Shown piece by piece: positions 47,451 to 59,043 of a DNA stretch of 64,000 nucleotides. The notes under the pieces are model-generated. The model saw nothing but the letters and a program-made list of their open reading frames with translations. It ran no database searches and was not told where the DNA came from. The DNA is from Paenibacillus sp. (GTDB taxonomy: Bacteria; Bacillota; Bacilli; Paenibacillales; YIM-B00363), in the NCBI RefSeq assembly GCF_035645195.1, contig NZ_DASQNA010000008.1:124001-188000 (forward strand), in the 5' to 3' direction. A program made the translations under genes and the position numbers. Each line of letters starts with the position of its first letter. Within the stretch, counting starts at the first letter, position 1.

Positions 47451-49742
47451 TTATGCGGACTTTTCAACAATCTCAACCATTTCCTCGTAGTGTTTGTCGT
47501 CTATCTCGTGAATAAACTTCAATATGTCCGAAATAACGTTTTGGCTTTCACCTAATAAGTTATCAACTGCGTCATCGCCAAATTCAATTGATTGATTATG
47601 TGAGTACTTGTTAATGAACTTGTAGATTTTTTCTAGAGAAACCTCATTGTAACCTGTTGCGTCCATTAAGGATCTAAAGTCATTGCGTTGTTTTGGATAT
47701 TTAAAACTTAAGAAGCTCTCAAGAAGTTTTCTACATAGGTTAGCCATTAAAAAAGCCTCATCAAGAGAAAGGGATTGTTTGTCTTTGTACTTATAAATTC
47801 TAGAGAAAATGTAATGATATTCCGAATGGTAGTTTAATAGTGGTTCGCTTGCATTAACTAGTATTGATTTTCTTGGGGTTTCCCCGACTTTTATTGTTTC
47901 CACAGAATAAAATCTTGACCTAATCTTTGGAGTCTTATCCCTCTCGTATTTATTCTTTTTAATTAACCAATCCCGAATTAATTTGTAGAAATTAAAGTTA
48001 TGTGTTAGTACAAATAATTGCTCTGCTTTTTGACATTCAATCTTCAAGAAGGAGTATGCGTGAAATAGATTGTTTGAATCAAAGCTGGAAATTGGGTCAT
48101 CAATCACAAGGATACTATTAGATATGTCGGTGCCATGTTCCTTTAATTTGGTTATAAAGTAAACAAAAGCAATTGCAGTTTTTTCACCCTCACTTAAGTT
48201 TTTGGCTTGCGCGCCATTTCTTAATATTTGGTATCCTTTCATTGTATCGTCAAACTGTAACCAGATTTCTTTGTGCCCCAAGAAACTATGTAGTCTCTTA
48301 TTGAATTCAGTTGCTCCTAAGAACTGATTTGAAAGCGAACTTTCAAAGTTCATTTTTTCCATTTCGTATTTATGAATGGTTTCGGTTAATTCATTCACTA
48401 AGGCATGCTTTTTCTTTAATGAACTTTGTTTTGCGAAAAACTTAAAATTAATAGTAGCTTCAAGCACCATGTGAATCTCAAGGGATTTTTTTAATCTTGC
48501 AATTTCTTGCTTGAAATTTGTAGTTTTCTCATTGTGCTGGCGAATTACCTTTAAAACGGCCTCATTGTGATAAAATAGATTTTTAACTTGGATTTCATTA
48601 AAATCATCATAATTCTCTATAGAACCAAATGGATCATTCAATTTTTCAGTAAGTTTTTTGTACCAACTTTCAAAGACTCTATTTAATGAATCGGATATTG
48701 CTGCAATTTCAACTATGTGCTGATTAAAGTCAAACTGAAGTTCATCATACAGATCATTAGTATGAGGGAAGTTTGTAATTTCAATTCTCTTGTTTTCAAT
48801 CTGGGTTCTAACCTTGAGAATATTATCTTTGAAGTTCATATACTCCTGATTAAAGTGTTGTTCAAGTTCAAGTAGTCTATCTTGACTTAACTTTTCCCCA
48901 CAAAATTCACAAGTTTCATTCTTATTGGACCTATGTATCATTAAACCTTGTTCTACCCAATTGCTTAATTTACTGTCGTTTTTCAATTTTTGAATACTAA
49001 AAGAGATGTATGAAGTGCGTAATACTGTAAGGACTTTTTCTCTAATTTGTAGAATTTCCTGTCTGTCAAAATTAATGCCAGAGTGGTGCAACAAACTTTT
49101 CTCCACCGGCTTTATTGATTTCGAAATTTTATCAATTTCTGACAAACTAAATGGCCGGTCGCTAGGTGAGATATTGTTGTTCTCAAATAGCTTTTGAATT
49201 GTCCTTTTGTTGTAGTTAAGGTAGTACTTATCGTCAATTTCTATCTTTTGGAACTGCGTTCTGATTTTACTAGCCGTTTCTGAGAGAAAGTTATTAATCT
49301 CCCTGAATTCTTTTTCATATTCAGTTTTCATCTTTTCTCTTTCTTTCAACACCTTTACTAATTCCTCATTTATTTTTTCCAACTTTACTTGTTCATCAAT
49401 CTTTTCTTCAGAAATCAATAAAATACTCTTTATAACTTGATTCCAGTTGATATTTTCATCAATGAAATCCTGGTTAAATACGAGCATCCTAGCCTGTAAC
49501 GACTCTAGATTTTGGTGGGTAATTAATAATCCATTTTCCAGTTCCACTTCAATCTGGCAGTCATTGAATTCTGGTGGAATTACCCCGCTGCTCAACATCC
49601 TCATTAATCTTGAAAAGGTACTTTTGCCGCTACCATTCCAGCCATATAAGAGATTGTACTTCGAAAACGGCAGAAAATTTGTATCTACTTGATAATCTCT
49701 ATAGATGCCGAAGTTCATTATTCTATTTATTTTTTTAATCAA
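47451..49742 (-). CDS. PrrC/RloC-like AAA ATPase with putative C-terminal nuclease motif
   Basis: 763 residues from the TTG at 49742, which has GGGAGG eight bases ahead. It is an ABC/SMC-like ATPase: Walker A GWNGSGKST (residues 34-42), signature NLSEGEKTA (515-523), Walker B SILVIDDPISSFD (543-555) and the H-loop His581 (LTHNFNF). In the central coiled coil a Cys-x-x-Cys (Cys278, Cys281 in ETCEFCGEKL) looks like the zinc hook of RloC. The C-terminal region has Arg671-x3-Glu675 and His715 (NKYSHNQ), matching the Arg/Glu/His triad of PrrC/RloC anticodon nucleases; a HEPN-type reading is also possible. It is probably a phage-defence protein that acts on tRNA. No restriction system is adjacent. 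Confidence 0.72.
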   Translation of the reverse strand: MIKKINRIMNFGIYRDYQVDTNFLPFSKYNLLYGWNGSGKSTFSRLMRMLSSGVIPPEFNDCQIEVELENGLLITHQNLESLQARMLVFNQDFIDENINWNQVIKSILLISEEKIDEQVKLEKINEELVKVLKEREKMKTEYEKEFREINNFLSETASKIRTQFQKIEIDDKYYLNYNKRTIQKLFENNNISPSDRPFSLSEIDKISKSIKPVEKSLLHHSGINFDRQEILQIREKVLTVLRTSYISFSIQKLKNDSKLSNWVEQGLMIHRSNKNETCEFCGEKLSQDRLLELEQHFNQEYMNFKDNILKVRTQIENKRIEITNFPHTNDLYDELQFDFNQHIVEIAAISDSLNRVFESWYKKLTEKLNDPFGSIENYDDFNEIQVKNLFYHNEAVLKVIRQHNEKTTNFKQEIARLKKSLEIHMVLEATINFKFFAKQSSLKKKHALVNELTETIHKYEMEKMNFESSLSNQFLGATEFNKRLHSFLGHKEIWLQFDDTMKGYQILRNGAQAKNLSEGEKTAIAFVYFITKLKEHGTDISNSILVIDDPISSFDSNNLFHAYSFLKIECQKAEQLFVLTHNFNFYKLIRDWLIKKNKYERDKTPKIRSRFYSVETIKVGETPRKSILVNASEPLLNYHSEYHYIFSRIYKYKDKQSLSLDEAFLMANLCRKLLESFLSFKYPKQRNDFRSLMDATGYNEVSLEKIYKFINKYSHNQSIEFGDDAVDNLLGESQNVISDILKFIHEIDDKHYEEMVEIVEKSA

Positions 49743-50053
49743 CTTGCTCGCCTCCCATTCGACAGCATTAAACGACAAATTATGGGTTTATTGTAACATA
49801 AACCTGTGTGAAACATCTTCAGTCAATAAATAAAAAGAGGAAACCATTGGATTCCATGTAAAAGGGGGAATTTCATACATTCGAATAATTCTCAAGGGGA
49901 TGTTCTCACAATGCTCTTGGAATTTATTAACTCCAGGAGTTCCCCCTGCATCGGACAGCCTCCCAAATATGTGACGACCCGCGTGAGGAAAAACGAGAAC
50001 GACCCGCATAGGACAAACTGCGCGCGGAATAAGGTTGTATCGAGGTGAAGGGT
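49743..50053. other. intergenic region
   Basis: About 310 bases between the minus-strand ATPase gene and the small plus-strand gene at 50054. It should contain the promoters of both. I see no repeat, hairpin or conserved frame, and no trace of the 5' part of sigK. Confidence 0.4.
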
Positions 50054-50203
50054 ATGGAGCGACGAACGCAGACGTTGAACTTCGTATACGTGCCTTATGC
50101 CCAAACGGGGCAAGAACCCTCAAGAACCTTATCTGCAGCGGCAGCAAAGCAAGCAGCGATTGACTACATTTTAAAACGATTGATCTTAAAACCGACTGAA
50201 TAG
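50054..50203 (+). CDS. small basic protein next to the serine recombinase (49 aa)
   Basis: 49 codons, ATG behind GAGGTGAAGG. The product begins MERRTQTLNFVYVPYAQTG and ends in a helix AAIDYILKRLILKP. It lies 68 bases before the large serine recombinase. Small basic proteins beside large serine integrases are often directionality factors, so that role is a possibility only. A weak hairpin with a T run (50188-50215) overlaps its end. Confidence 0.6.
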   Translation: MERRTQTLNFVYVPYAQTGQEPSRTLSAAAAKQAAIDYILKRLILKPTE

Positions 50204-50215
50204 GCCGGTTTTTTT
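50188..50215 (+). terminator. probable terminator
   Basis: Short stem AACCG (50190-50194) and CGGTT (50206-50210), extended by flanking A and T tracts, with seven T's. It would separate the small gene from the recombinase. Confidence 0.55.
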
Positions 50216-50271
50216 GTTGTTAGGCATGTCAATACTTGACGTAAACCTTGCCATAAAAAGGGGGTAACTCC

Positions 50272-51969
50272 ATGTACACGGCAATTTACTCCAGGGTTTC
50301 AACGGGCATGCAGGTTTCGGAAGGAACCAGTCTGGACGCGCAGATTGACATTTGCGTTCGAAAAGCCAGAGACATAAGCCTTCCTCAAGGGACAATCAAA
50401 ATTTATCGCGAAGAAGGCTTTACGGGCGAGGATATTGATCGTCCGGCGATGAACGCATTACGGCAGGACGTCGCCAAAGGGTTGATCAACCGCCTCGTCG
50501 TAACCCACCCCGATCGATTGACAAGAGACTTAACGGATAAATTAATTCTTTGCCGCGAGTTGGAGCGTAGTAATGTCGAGTTGATATTTGTAGATACCGA
50601 ATATCGTAATACTCCGGAAGGGCAACTTTTCTTTAATTTGATGAGTTCGATCGCGCAATATGAGTTGTCTTTAATCAAGAAACGGACGGTACGGGGCAGA
50701 TTGAAAGCGGTCGAAAAAGACAGAAAAATTATGCCTATGAGAGCAGCTCCATATGGTTACGATTTAAAGGACCATTCGTTAGTTATCAACGAAGAAGAAG
50801 CTGAATTCGTAAGGAAAATGTATCATTGGTATGTTTACGACCGCTATACGCTGAGGGAGATCGGCGAACGCCTTTATGCTCTCGGAGCGGTGCCGAAACG
50901 CGGCGAAAGCCGGAATTGGAACGCGAGTTCGATTCGGCGGGTACTGACGTCGGAGGTATATGTCGGCAAGTTTTATTATAACCGGCGGGAAACGCAGAAA
51001 ATTCGGGGAGAGAAAACGAAAAACGGTACTCCACGTAAAACATACAAGTATAGGGCGGAAAAAGACTGGATCTTGGTGGAAGTCCCCCGCATTATCGACC
51101 CGGAATTGTTCGAGTTGGCCCAAGTCCAGAAAGAGAAGAATATGAAAAAGTCGGGAAATGTGAAATACGAATATTTACTTAAATCGATGGTAAGGTGCGG
51201 ACATTGCGGCCGAGTGTGGCAAGCTACAACCTATACAGGCAGGCATAACAAAGAAACCGGAGAGAAAATACGGTACACTTGCTACCGCTGTCCGAACAAA
51301 TTTCCAAAGAAGTACGGAGAAGGGGTCGATAAATGTCCCTCCCTAACGCTGCGCGCCGAGATGCTCGACGAATACATATGGCGGTTAATTTTGGATATGT
51401 TGTCTAATCCGGAAGATTACGTAGAGCGACTACAAAATCGCTCGGCGGACATACAGCAAGATTTGCAGTCCGCTGTGGACCATATCAAACGGCAAATGGA
51501 GCAAAAGGAAAAGGAAAAGGAAAAGATTAAAGTCATGTTTAAGCGGGAGATTATTGACGAGGAAGAAATGTTGAACGAAATGAAACACATTAGCGCCAGT
51601 CTGAAGTCACTGCAGCAGGAACTCGTCGGGTTCGAAAGGCAACTTTCGGATTTGCTGGAGAATGAGCTCTCCTCCGCTCGCATGGTCGATTTGACGCAAA
51701 CCATCTGCACGTTCGTGGAGAGCGGCGGGGATCGGTTAACCTTCGAGGATAAGCGCCATATCGTGGAAACGTTAGTGGATGAGGTCCTAATTCGTTTCGA
51801 GGGCAACGAAGTACAGGTCACGGCTGTTGGTGCCCTTGACGAGTTGAAGCGGCAGCATTTTCTTTCGTCTAGGGTTGACGTTGGATCGAGTACACAACCT
51901 CAAAAAGTTCGACAACACGGGGGAAGATCTCGAGGATCTCATTTCCATCGGGACGATCGGCCTGATTAA
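50272..51969 (+). CDS. large serine recombinase, SpoIVCA-like, for the sigK-intervening element
   Basis: 565-residue large serine recombinase. The resolvase domain has Ser10 in YSRVSTGMQ, with Arg8 and the downstream DRLTRD segment. A recombinase domain follows (RAAPYGYDL and [11 protein letters not shown]), then a zinc ribbon with Cys309, Cys312, Cys337 and Cys340, and a coiled coil at about 395-465. It adjoins and reads into the 3' part of sigK, as expected of the enzyme that excises a skin-type element in the mother cell. Its last 22 residues (544-565) are encoded by sigK-side sequence in another frame, so integration or excision would change its C-terminus. AAAAGGGGG precedes the ATG. Confidence 0.9.
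   Translation: MYTAIYSRVSTGMQVSEGTSLDAQIDICVRKARDISLPQGTIKIYREEGFTGEDIDRPAMNALRQDVAKGLINRLVVTHPDRLTRDLTDKLILCRELERSNVELIFVDTEYRNTPEGQLFFNLMSSIAQYELSLIKKRTVRGRLKAVEKDRKIMPMRAAPYGYDLKDHSLVINEEEAEFVRKMYHWYVYDRYTLREIGERLYALGAVPKRGESRNWNASSIRRVLTSEVYVGKFYYNRRETQKIRGEKTKNGTPRKTYKYRAEKDWILVEVPRIIDPELFELAQVQKEKNMKKSGNVKYEYLLKSMVRCGHCGRVWQATTYTGRHNKETGEKIRYTCYRCPNKFPKKYGEGVDKCPSLTLRAEMLDEYIWRLILDMLSNPEDYVERLQNRSADIQQDLQSAVDHIKRQMEQKEKEKEKIKVMFKREIIDEEEMLNEMKHISASLKSLQQELVGFERQLSDLLENELSSARMVDLTQTICTFVESGGDRLTFEDKRHIVETLVDEVLIRFEGNEVQVTAVGALDELKRQHFLSSRVDVGSSTQPQKVRQHGGRSRGSHFHRDDRPD
51890..51912. other. predicted right attachment junction in sigK
   Basis: Similarity to SigK begins abruptly at the codons for KKFDNTGED (from 51902). 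Upstream the same frame reads TLDRVHNL, not the conserved RLVAHIV that precedes KKF in SigK proteins. The recombination point therefore lies at or just before 51902. The exact core dinucleotide cannot be set without the left junction. Confidence 0.7.
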
Positions 51970-52405
51970 AGCCATTGAGTCGTACTCGCCCGACAAAGGG
52001 ACGAAGCTGGCGACGTTCGCGGCGCGCTGCATCGAGAACGAGATTCTGATGCATCTGCGTTCGCTCAAAAAGACGAAGAAGGACGTTTCCCTTCACGACC
52101 CGATCGGTACGGATAAGGAAGGGAACGAAATCACCCTGATCGATATACTCGGCACCGAAACCGACGAGGTCGCCGACCAAGTGCAGATGAAAATCGAGAA
52201 GTCGAAAATTTACGCCCACCTCGATATTTTGGACGAACGGGAGCAGGAGGTCATCCGCGGACGCTTCGGCCTCGAACACGGCGGAGAGGAACGAACGCAG
52301 CGGGAGATTGCGAAGGAGTTGGGAATCTCGAGATCGTATGTGTCCAGGATTGAGAAGAGGGCGTTAATGAAGCTTTACCATGAGTTTTACAAACAAAAGA
52401 AATGA
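51902..52405 (+). CDS. sigK: RNA polymerase sigma-K factor, 3' part only (interrupted gene)
   Basis: 167 codons matching the C-terminal two thirds of sigma-K. They include [15 protein letters not shown] and [11 protein letters not shown] of region 2, then [15 protein letters not shown], and region 4 with [19 protein letters not shown]. The pro-sequence, region 1.2 and the start of region 2 are missing and are nowhere in this window. An open frame extends back to 51875 but has no ribosome site there. It is functional only if a 5' part is joined by excision of the intervening DNA, as in skin elements. The break point lies near B. subtilis residue 69. Confidence 0.9.
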   Translation, partial: KKFDNTGEDLEDLISIGTIGLIKAIESYSPDKGTKLATFAARCIENEILMHLRSLKKTKKDVSLHDPIGTDKEGNEITLIDILGTETDEVADQVQMKIEKSKIYAHLDILDEREQEVIRGRFGLEHGGEERTQREIAKELGISRSYVSRIEKRALMKLYHEFYKQKK

Positions 52406-52417
52406 ATTTCGTTCACC

Positions 52418-52447
52418 GGGGTCACGGCTATATGCCGTGGCCTCTTT
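52418..52447 (+). terminator. terminator of sigK
   Basis: Stem CACGGC (52423-52428) and GCCGTG (52434-52439), extended by GGGGT/GGCCTC pairs and followed by TTTGTGT. Confidence 0.65.
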
Positions 52448-52516
52448 GTGTGCAACTTTTGAAATTGTTGAGCCGTATAATTCTATGAACTATGGAATTA
52501 TTAAGGTGACGTTCCT

Positions 52517-53077
52517 GTGAACCGTAAGTTGCTATTCGGAATCGTCGGAGGGTTCGTATTGCTTGTCGGAATGGCCGCCGCCGCTGGCTTGGCGTTGAAA
52601 AACGCTCAATCGGGCAATACGGCACCGCCGCCGAGCGAAGAACTTGTAGCGCAAGTAAAGTCCTCGAATCTAACAGACGAGCTTGTGAAAAGGAAAATTG
52701 CACAATTACACGACGGGTATAACGATATTCTTGGTTGGGGCAACTACAAGCAATTTACCCACGTACAAACACGCGCCGAAGCTTGGGAAATGTACCGCAA
52801 TACTGGTCACATGGCGAATCATGTCACGTTCCAAGAGCTTGCCGAGAGCGTAACGAACGAAGCGGTAAAGCAAGACTTGCTGACGATTTCCAAATTAGTC
52901 GGGATCGCGGTCTACCGCGAAGATGTTGAAGCATTGTTTTACATTCACCGTATTCTTCATGACTTAGACTATTGGGTGTTTAACGATTCGGACCATGCGG
53001 ATTATTATGGAGCTTCATTGGCGCTTGACGGCGAGTTAGCGCAAAAAATTCATTGGTTCGTCGAAAACTACGATTAA
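52517..53077 (+). CDS. membrane-anchored or exported protein of unknown function
   Basis: 186 residues. The N-terminal hydrophobic segment (residues of about 5-25) is a signal anchor; the rest is a helical extracytoplasmic domain with many His and Trp (FTHVQTRAEAWEMY, FYIHRILHDLDYWVF). GTG start with AAGGTGA seven bases ahead. It pairs with another exported protein four bases downstream. I recognise no family. Confidence 0.65.
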   Translation: MNRKLLFGIVGGFVLLVGMAAAAGLALKNAQSGNTAPPPSEELVAQVKSSNLTDELVKRKIAQLHDGYNDILGWGNYKQFTHVQTRAEAWEMYRNTGHMANHVTFQELAESVTNEAVKQDLLTISKLVGIAVYREDVEALFYIHRILHDLDYWVFNDSDHADYYGASLALDGELAQKIHWFVENYD

Positions 53078-53081
53078 AGGA

Positions 53082-53900
53082 ATGAATGGAATGGAACGCA
53101 AGAAGATGATGCTTGCTGCAACGATCTCCTTGGCTCTTGCTGCCGCAGGCGGCACTTCCATCGCTGTTTATGCCGATAACGGATCGAAGAAGGCCGATAA
53201 GCTGAAACTCGTTGAAGTAAAGAAACCCGACTTACCGAAGGAAACCATCGTACTTAACCCGTCCAATGCGAATTATACCGTTGAAGTACTCATCGGGACG
53301 GAAGATGGAACCGGAACTGGGGCAACGAAGCGGTTCGATACGGAAGTGTTACCCTATATCGGGGAACGGCAAGGCGAAACGAAAGCGTTGTTAGGTCATT
53401 CATACAGACTGATCGACGCATACTTGATCGGTTCCGCGGAAGTCGAAGGGTTGGGGGATTTTGCGATCGACCCGTTCACAACCGAAAAAATGCTTACCGA
53501 CAACTATAACACATTCAAGGCGCTGTATGCCGACGAACTGACCCGAGGCGCCGCTGTCGTCGAGGAATTGAAGACGTATACCGACGGGCCACTTCCTTGG
53601 AACAAGCACAATGACGGCGCATTGTTGCAAATCGTTATGAAGATTGACGAAGCGTACCGCGGCGCCATCGATAACCTGAGTTGGAGCAATACCGAACAAT
53701 CGGACGGGGCGGGAATCGACGAGGAGAAAGAATTTGCTTTGATTCGTCAGCTTGACGCGGATACCCGTTTTATGAAAGCCCGCGACGTATTCCAGCGTTA
53801 TCATAAGTGGTTATTCGGCGGTAAATTCGAAGTCGAAGGTATTGTCAGGGAAGATAACCAGCCAAGGGTTGACGAACTGCTTACCATCGAGAATAGATAA
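53082..53900 (+). CDS. exported protein of unknown function
   Basis: 272 residues with a signal peptide ending near VYADNG. The mature part starts Lys-rich and continues as a mixed alpha/beta domain (AKDLTRGAAVV-like helices are not identifiable with a known family). It follows the membrane-anchored protein by four bases, so the two probably work together. A GC-rich hairpin ends the pair. No function can be assigned. Confidence 0.65.
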   Translation: MNGMERKKMMLAATISLALAAAGGTSIAVYADNGSKKADKLKLVEVKKPDLPKETIVLNPSNANYTVEVLIGTEDGTGTGATKRFDTEVLPYIGERQGETKALLGHSYRLIDAYLIGSAEVEGLGDFAIDPFTTEKMLTDNYNTFKALYADELTRGAAVVEELKTYTDGPLPWNKHNDGALLQIVMKIDEAYRGAIDNLSWSNTEQSDGAGIDEEKEFALIRQLDADTRFMKARDVFQRYHKWLFGGKFEVEGIVREDNQPRVDELLTIENR

Positions 53901-53902
53901 AG

Positions 53903-53940
53903 AAGGGGCTGCTTCGATGTGGAGCGGCCCCTTGATTTGT
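53903..53940 (+). terminator. rho-independent terminator
   Basis: Stem AAGGGGC (53903-53909) and GCCCCTT (53927-53933), followed by GATTTGT. Confidence 0.7.
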
Positions 53941-53957
53941 AGAGAAAGATTTCGTCG

Positions 53958-53987
53958 TTGACATACCATAGGGGGGTATCTTATAAT
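53958..53987 (+). promoter_or_regulatory. sigma-A promoter with CsoR-like operator
   Basis: -35 TTGACA at 53958-53963 and -10 TATAAT at 53982-53987, 18 bases apart. The spacer holds the palindrome ATACC (53963-53967) and GGTAT (53975-53979) around a G run. It resembles operators of the CsoR family (copper or persulfide sensors). It would repress the small membrane protein gene that follows. No csoR gene lies in the window. Confidence 0.65.
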
Positions 53988-54018
53988 TGCATCTAAGAAG
54001 AAAAAGGAGAGATTACAG

Positions 54019-54351
54019 ATGAATCATCATGCGCATAAGAGAGTGGCAGCCTCCACCGTCGCGGCTTCCATGTCATCGATCGTATTATCGGTTATTGCTT
54101 CGTCGCATCATTGGCTTCATATGTTGATTTTGCTTATCTTAGGCGGGTCAACGAGCACTTTGGCTGCCACGACCGGCGTATTGTGGGCAAGAAGGGCGAT
54201 GATATTCGTGTCCATAATTTCGACTGCGTTTGCTCTATACCGTTTATTGAAGCGAAAACATATGCCTCTTTGGATGAGAGGAATTACTTCTTTGTCGGTC
54301 TTGGTATCTACTGCTTTTATTCTTTATACGTTATATCAATTTGGTTGGTAA
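54019..54351 (+). CDS. small integral membrane protein of unknown function
   Basis: 110 residues with about four hydrophobic segments, starting MNHHAHKR. AAGGAGAG precedes the ATG. It is expressed from a consensus promoter covered by a CsoR-like palindrome, so a role in copper or sulfur stress is possible. I recognise no family. Confidence 0.7.
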   Translation: MNHHAHKRVAASTVAASMSSIVLSVIASSHHWLHMLILLILGGSTSTLAATTGVLWARRAMIFVSIISTAFALYRLLKRKHMPLWMRGITSLSVLVSTAFILYTLYQFGW

Positions 54352-54380
54352 GATGGAATTCGACTACTGGAGGGAATCCT

Positions 54381-55546
54381 TTGAACGCAACTGGTCAGAA
54401 CGGAAGATCCCATGACCTCGATTGGATTAAAGTCTTGGTCATGCTGATCGTCTTCTTATATCACGTATCCATGTTTTTTAATTCGTACCCGTGGCACATT
54501 AAGAACATCGATATTAACAAAACGTACATAGAAGTATTTTCCCTGCTGGCAGGGAATTGGATGATGCCCGTCTTTTTTGTGATTTCAGGGATTGGAACGT
54601 TTCATGCGCTGCGAAAGCGCAATGCCCAGGGATTTATTAAGGAACGATTATTACGACTTGGGTTGCCGTTGCTTGTGGGGGTGTTCGTTTTGTCTCCTCC
54701 TCAAGTTTACGTGGAAAGGGCAGTGAACCGGCAGTTCGAAGGCTCCTTTCTATCTTTTTTCCCTCGTTATTTTGACGGGCTGTATCTAGAAATCGGGGGG
54801 ACAGGAAATTTTGCGTTCTTCGGTCACCACTTGTGGTACCTCTTAATGCTGTTAATCTTTTCGTGTGTGACTTTGCCTTTCTTTCTAAAAAGGAAGCAAA
54901 ACATTTCGGAAAAACCGTTTCATTTTTTACATTTTTCCATCTGCCTGTACCTTTAGTATTAACAGTCATTTGGTTTAATGACATTGTGAATTTAGCGAGC
55001 TGGGGCATCGTATTTTACTTTCTGCTATACGCTTACGGATTCTACTTTTTTGCGAGAGCAGGGCTGCGAGAGTTTGTTCGAAAGCATGGTGTTGTTACCG
55101 GGGTAATCAGCATCATTAGTACAATTGCTTATGTGATATGGGCTGTCCGATTCGGTTTTCCCGAAGATGGAACCGCTGGTTCCGCCATTTTCAGCATTTT
55201 GAGAGTCGTTCTTGTTTGGAATTGCCTGTTTTTTATTCTTTACTTAGGCGACAGGTTCCTTCAATTTTCGAATGGGGTATTGAGATATACTAGCGAAGCC
55301 TCCATGCCATTTTACGTGCTGCATCAACCGGTGATTGTCCTTTTGGGTTTCTTTATTTATAACTTGGAATGGCCGGTTTCAGCGAAGTTAGCTATGATGA
55401 CCATTCTTTCATTCTCCGTAATTATGATGCTATATCACTTCATCATTAGAAAAATGAACGTTTTACGGATTTTATTCGGTCTGAGGGGCGATAAGACATT
55501 GCGGAAGGATCAAACTGCGCCATCGGTCGATACTGCAAAACTATAA
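54381..55546 (+). pseudogene. acyltransferase family 3 protein, frameshifted
   Basis: The TTG at 54381 behind GGAGGG opens a frame with the acyltransferase 3 N-terminus (DLDWIKVLVMLIVFLYHVSMFF) and several membrane segments up to 54956. From about 54900 the family pattern continues in another frame to 55546 (VLRYTSEASMPFYVLHQPV and later helices). A run of six T's at 54923-54928 is the likely slip point. It is either a recent frameshift mutation or a sequencing error; joined, it would be about 388 residues. Such proteins O-acetylate or acylate envelope sugars. Confidence 0.75.
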
Positions 55547-55621
55547 GAAGCGCTGAGATGGATTAGGTCAATAGAATTGTGTCGTGCTGGCAGCGCTTTC
55601 GGGTATAATCGAAGCGGATAG

Positions 55622-58786
<3,165 letters not shown>

Positions 58787-58808
58787 AAGCATAGCGTTGG
58801 AAACAAGC

Positions 58809-58857
58809 GCCCGGCGGGCGCGCTCGTGTTGCGAGCGCGCCGCGCCGGGCGTTTTTT
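58809..58857 (+). terminator. strong rho-independent terminator after lacZ
   Basis: Very GC-rich stem with outer arms GCCCGGC (58809-58815) and GCCGGGC (58844-58850) and inner arms GCGCGCTCG and CGAGCGCGC, then TTTTTT. Confidence 0.9.
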
Positions 58858-58944
58858 CGCCGTCGAACGGCAATGAAAGGAAACCGATGTTTTCAAAAGT
58901 GATGACAAACAATCATCAACAACAATAATTAATAATATTATATG

Positions 58945-58971
58945 TTTACAAATAACAATATGTAGTATAAA
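58945..58971 (+). promoter_or_regulatory. possible promoter of the second sugar importer
   Basis: TTTACA (58945-58950) and TATAAA (58966-58971) in an AT-rich island between two GC-rich genes. The spacing of 15 is short, so this is tentative. Confidence 0.4.
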
Positions 58972-59043
58972 ATCTCAGGTAAACAGATCATTGTTCGCTT
59001 CCGTTTCGGTAACGAGACCGTTGGCGAGGCATTGGGGGAGACT

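Noticed and set aside
42175-50271. A left end of the sigK element close to its right end
   Set aside because: I looked for the conserved RLVAHIVKKF region or any sigK 5' frame here and on the rest of the left side and found none on the plus strand.
51875-52405. Reading the sigK fragment as a complete short sigma factor
   Set aside because: It lacks the pro-sequence, region 1.2 and the start of region 2, and has no ribosome site. The abrupt loss of similarity at 51902 next to a recombinase fits an interrupted gene better.
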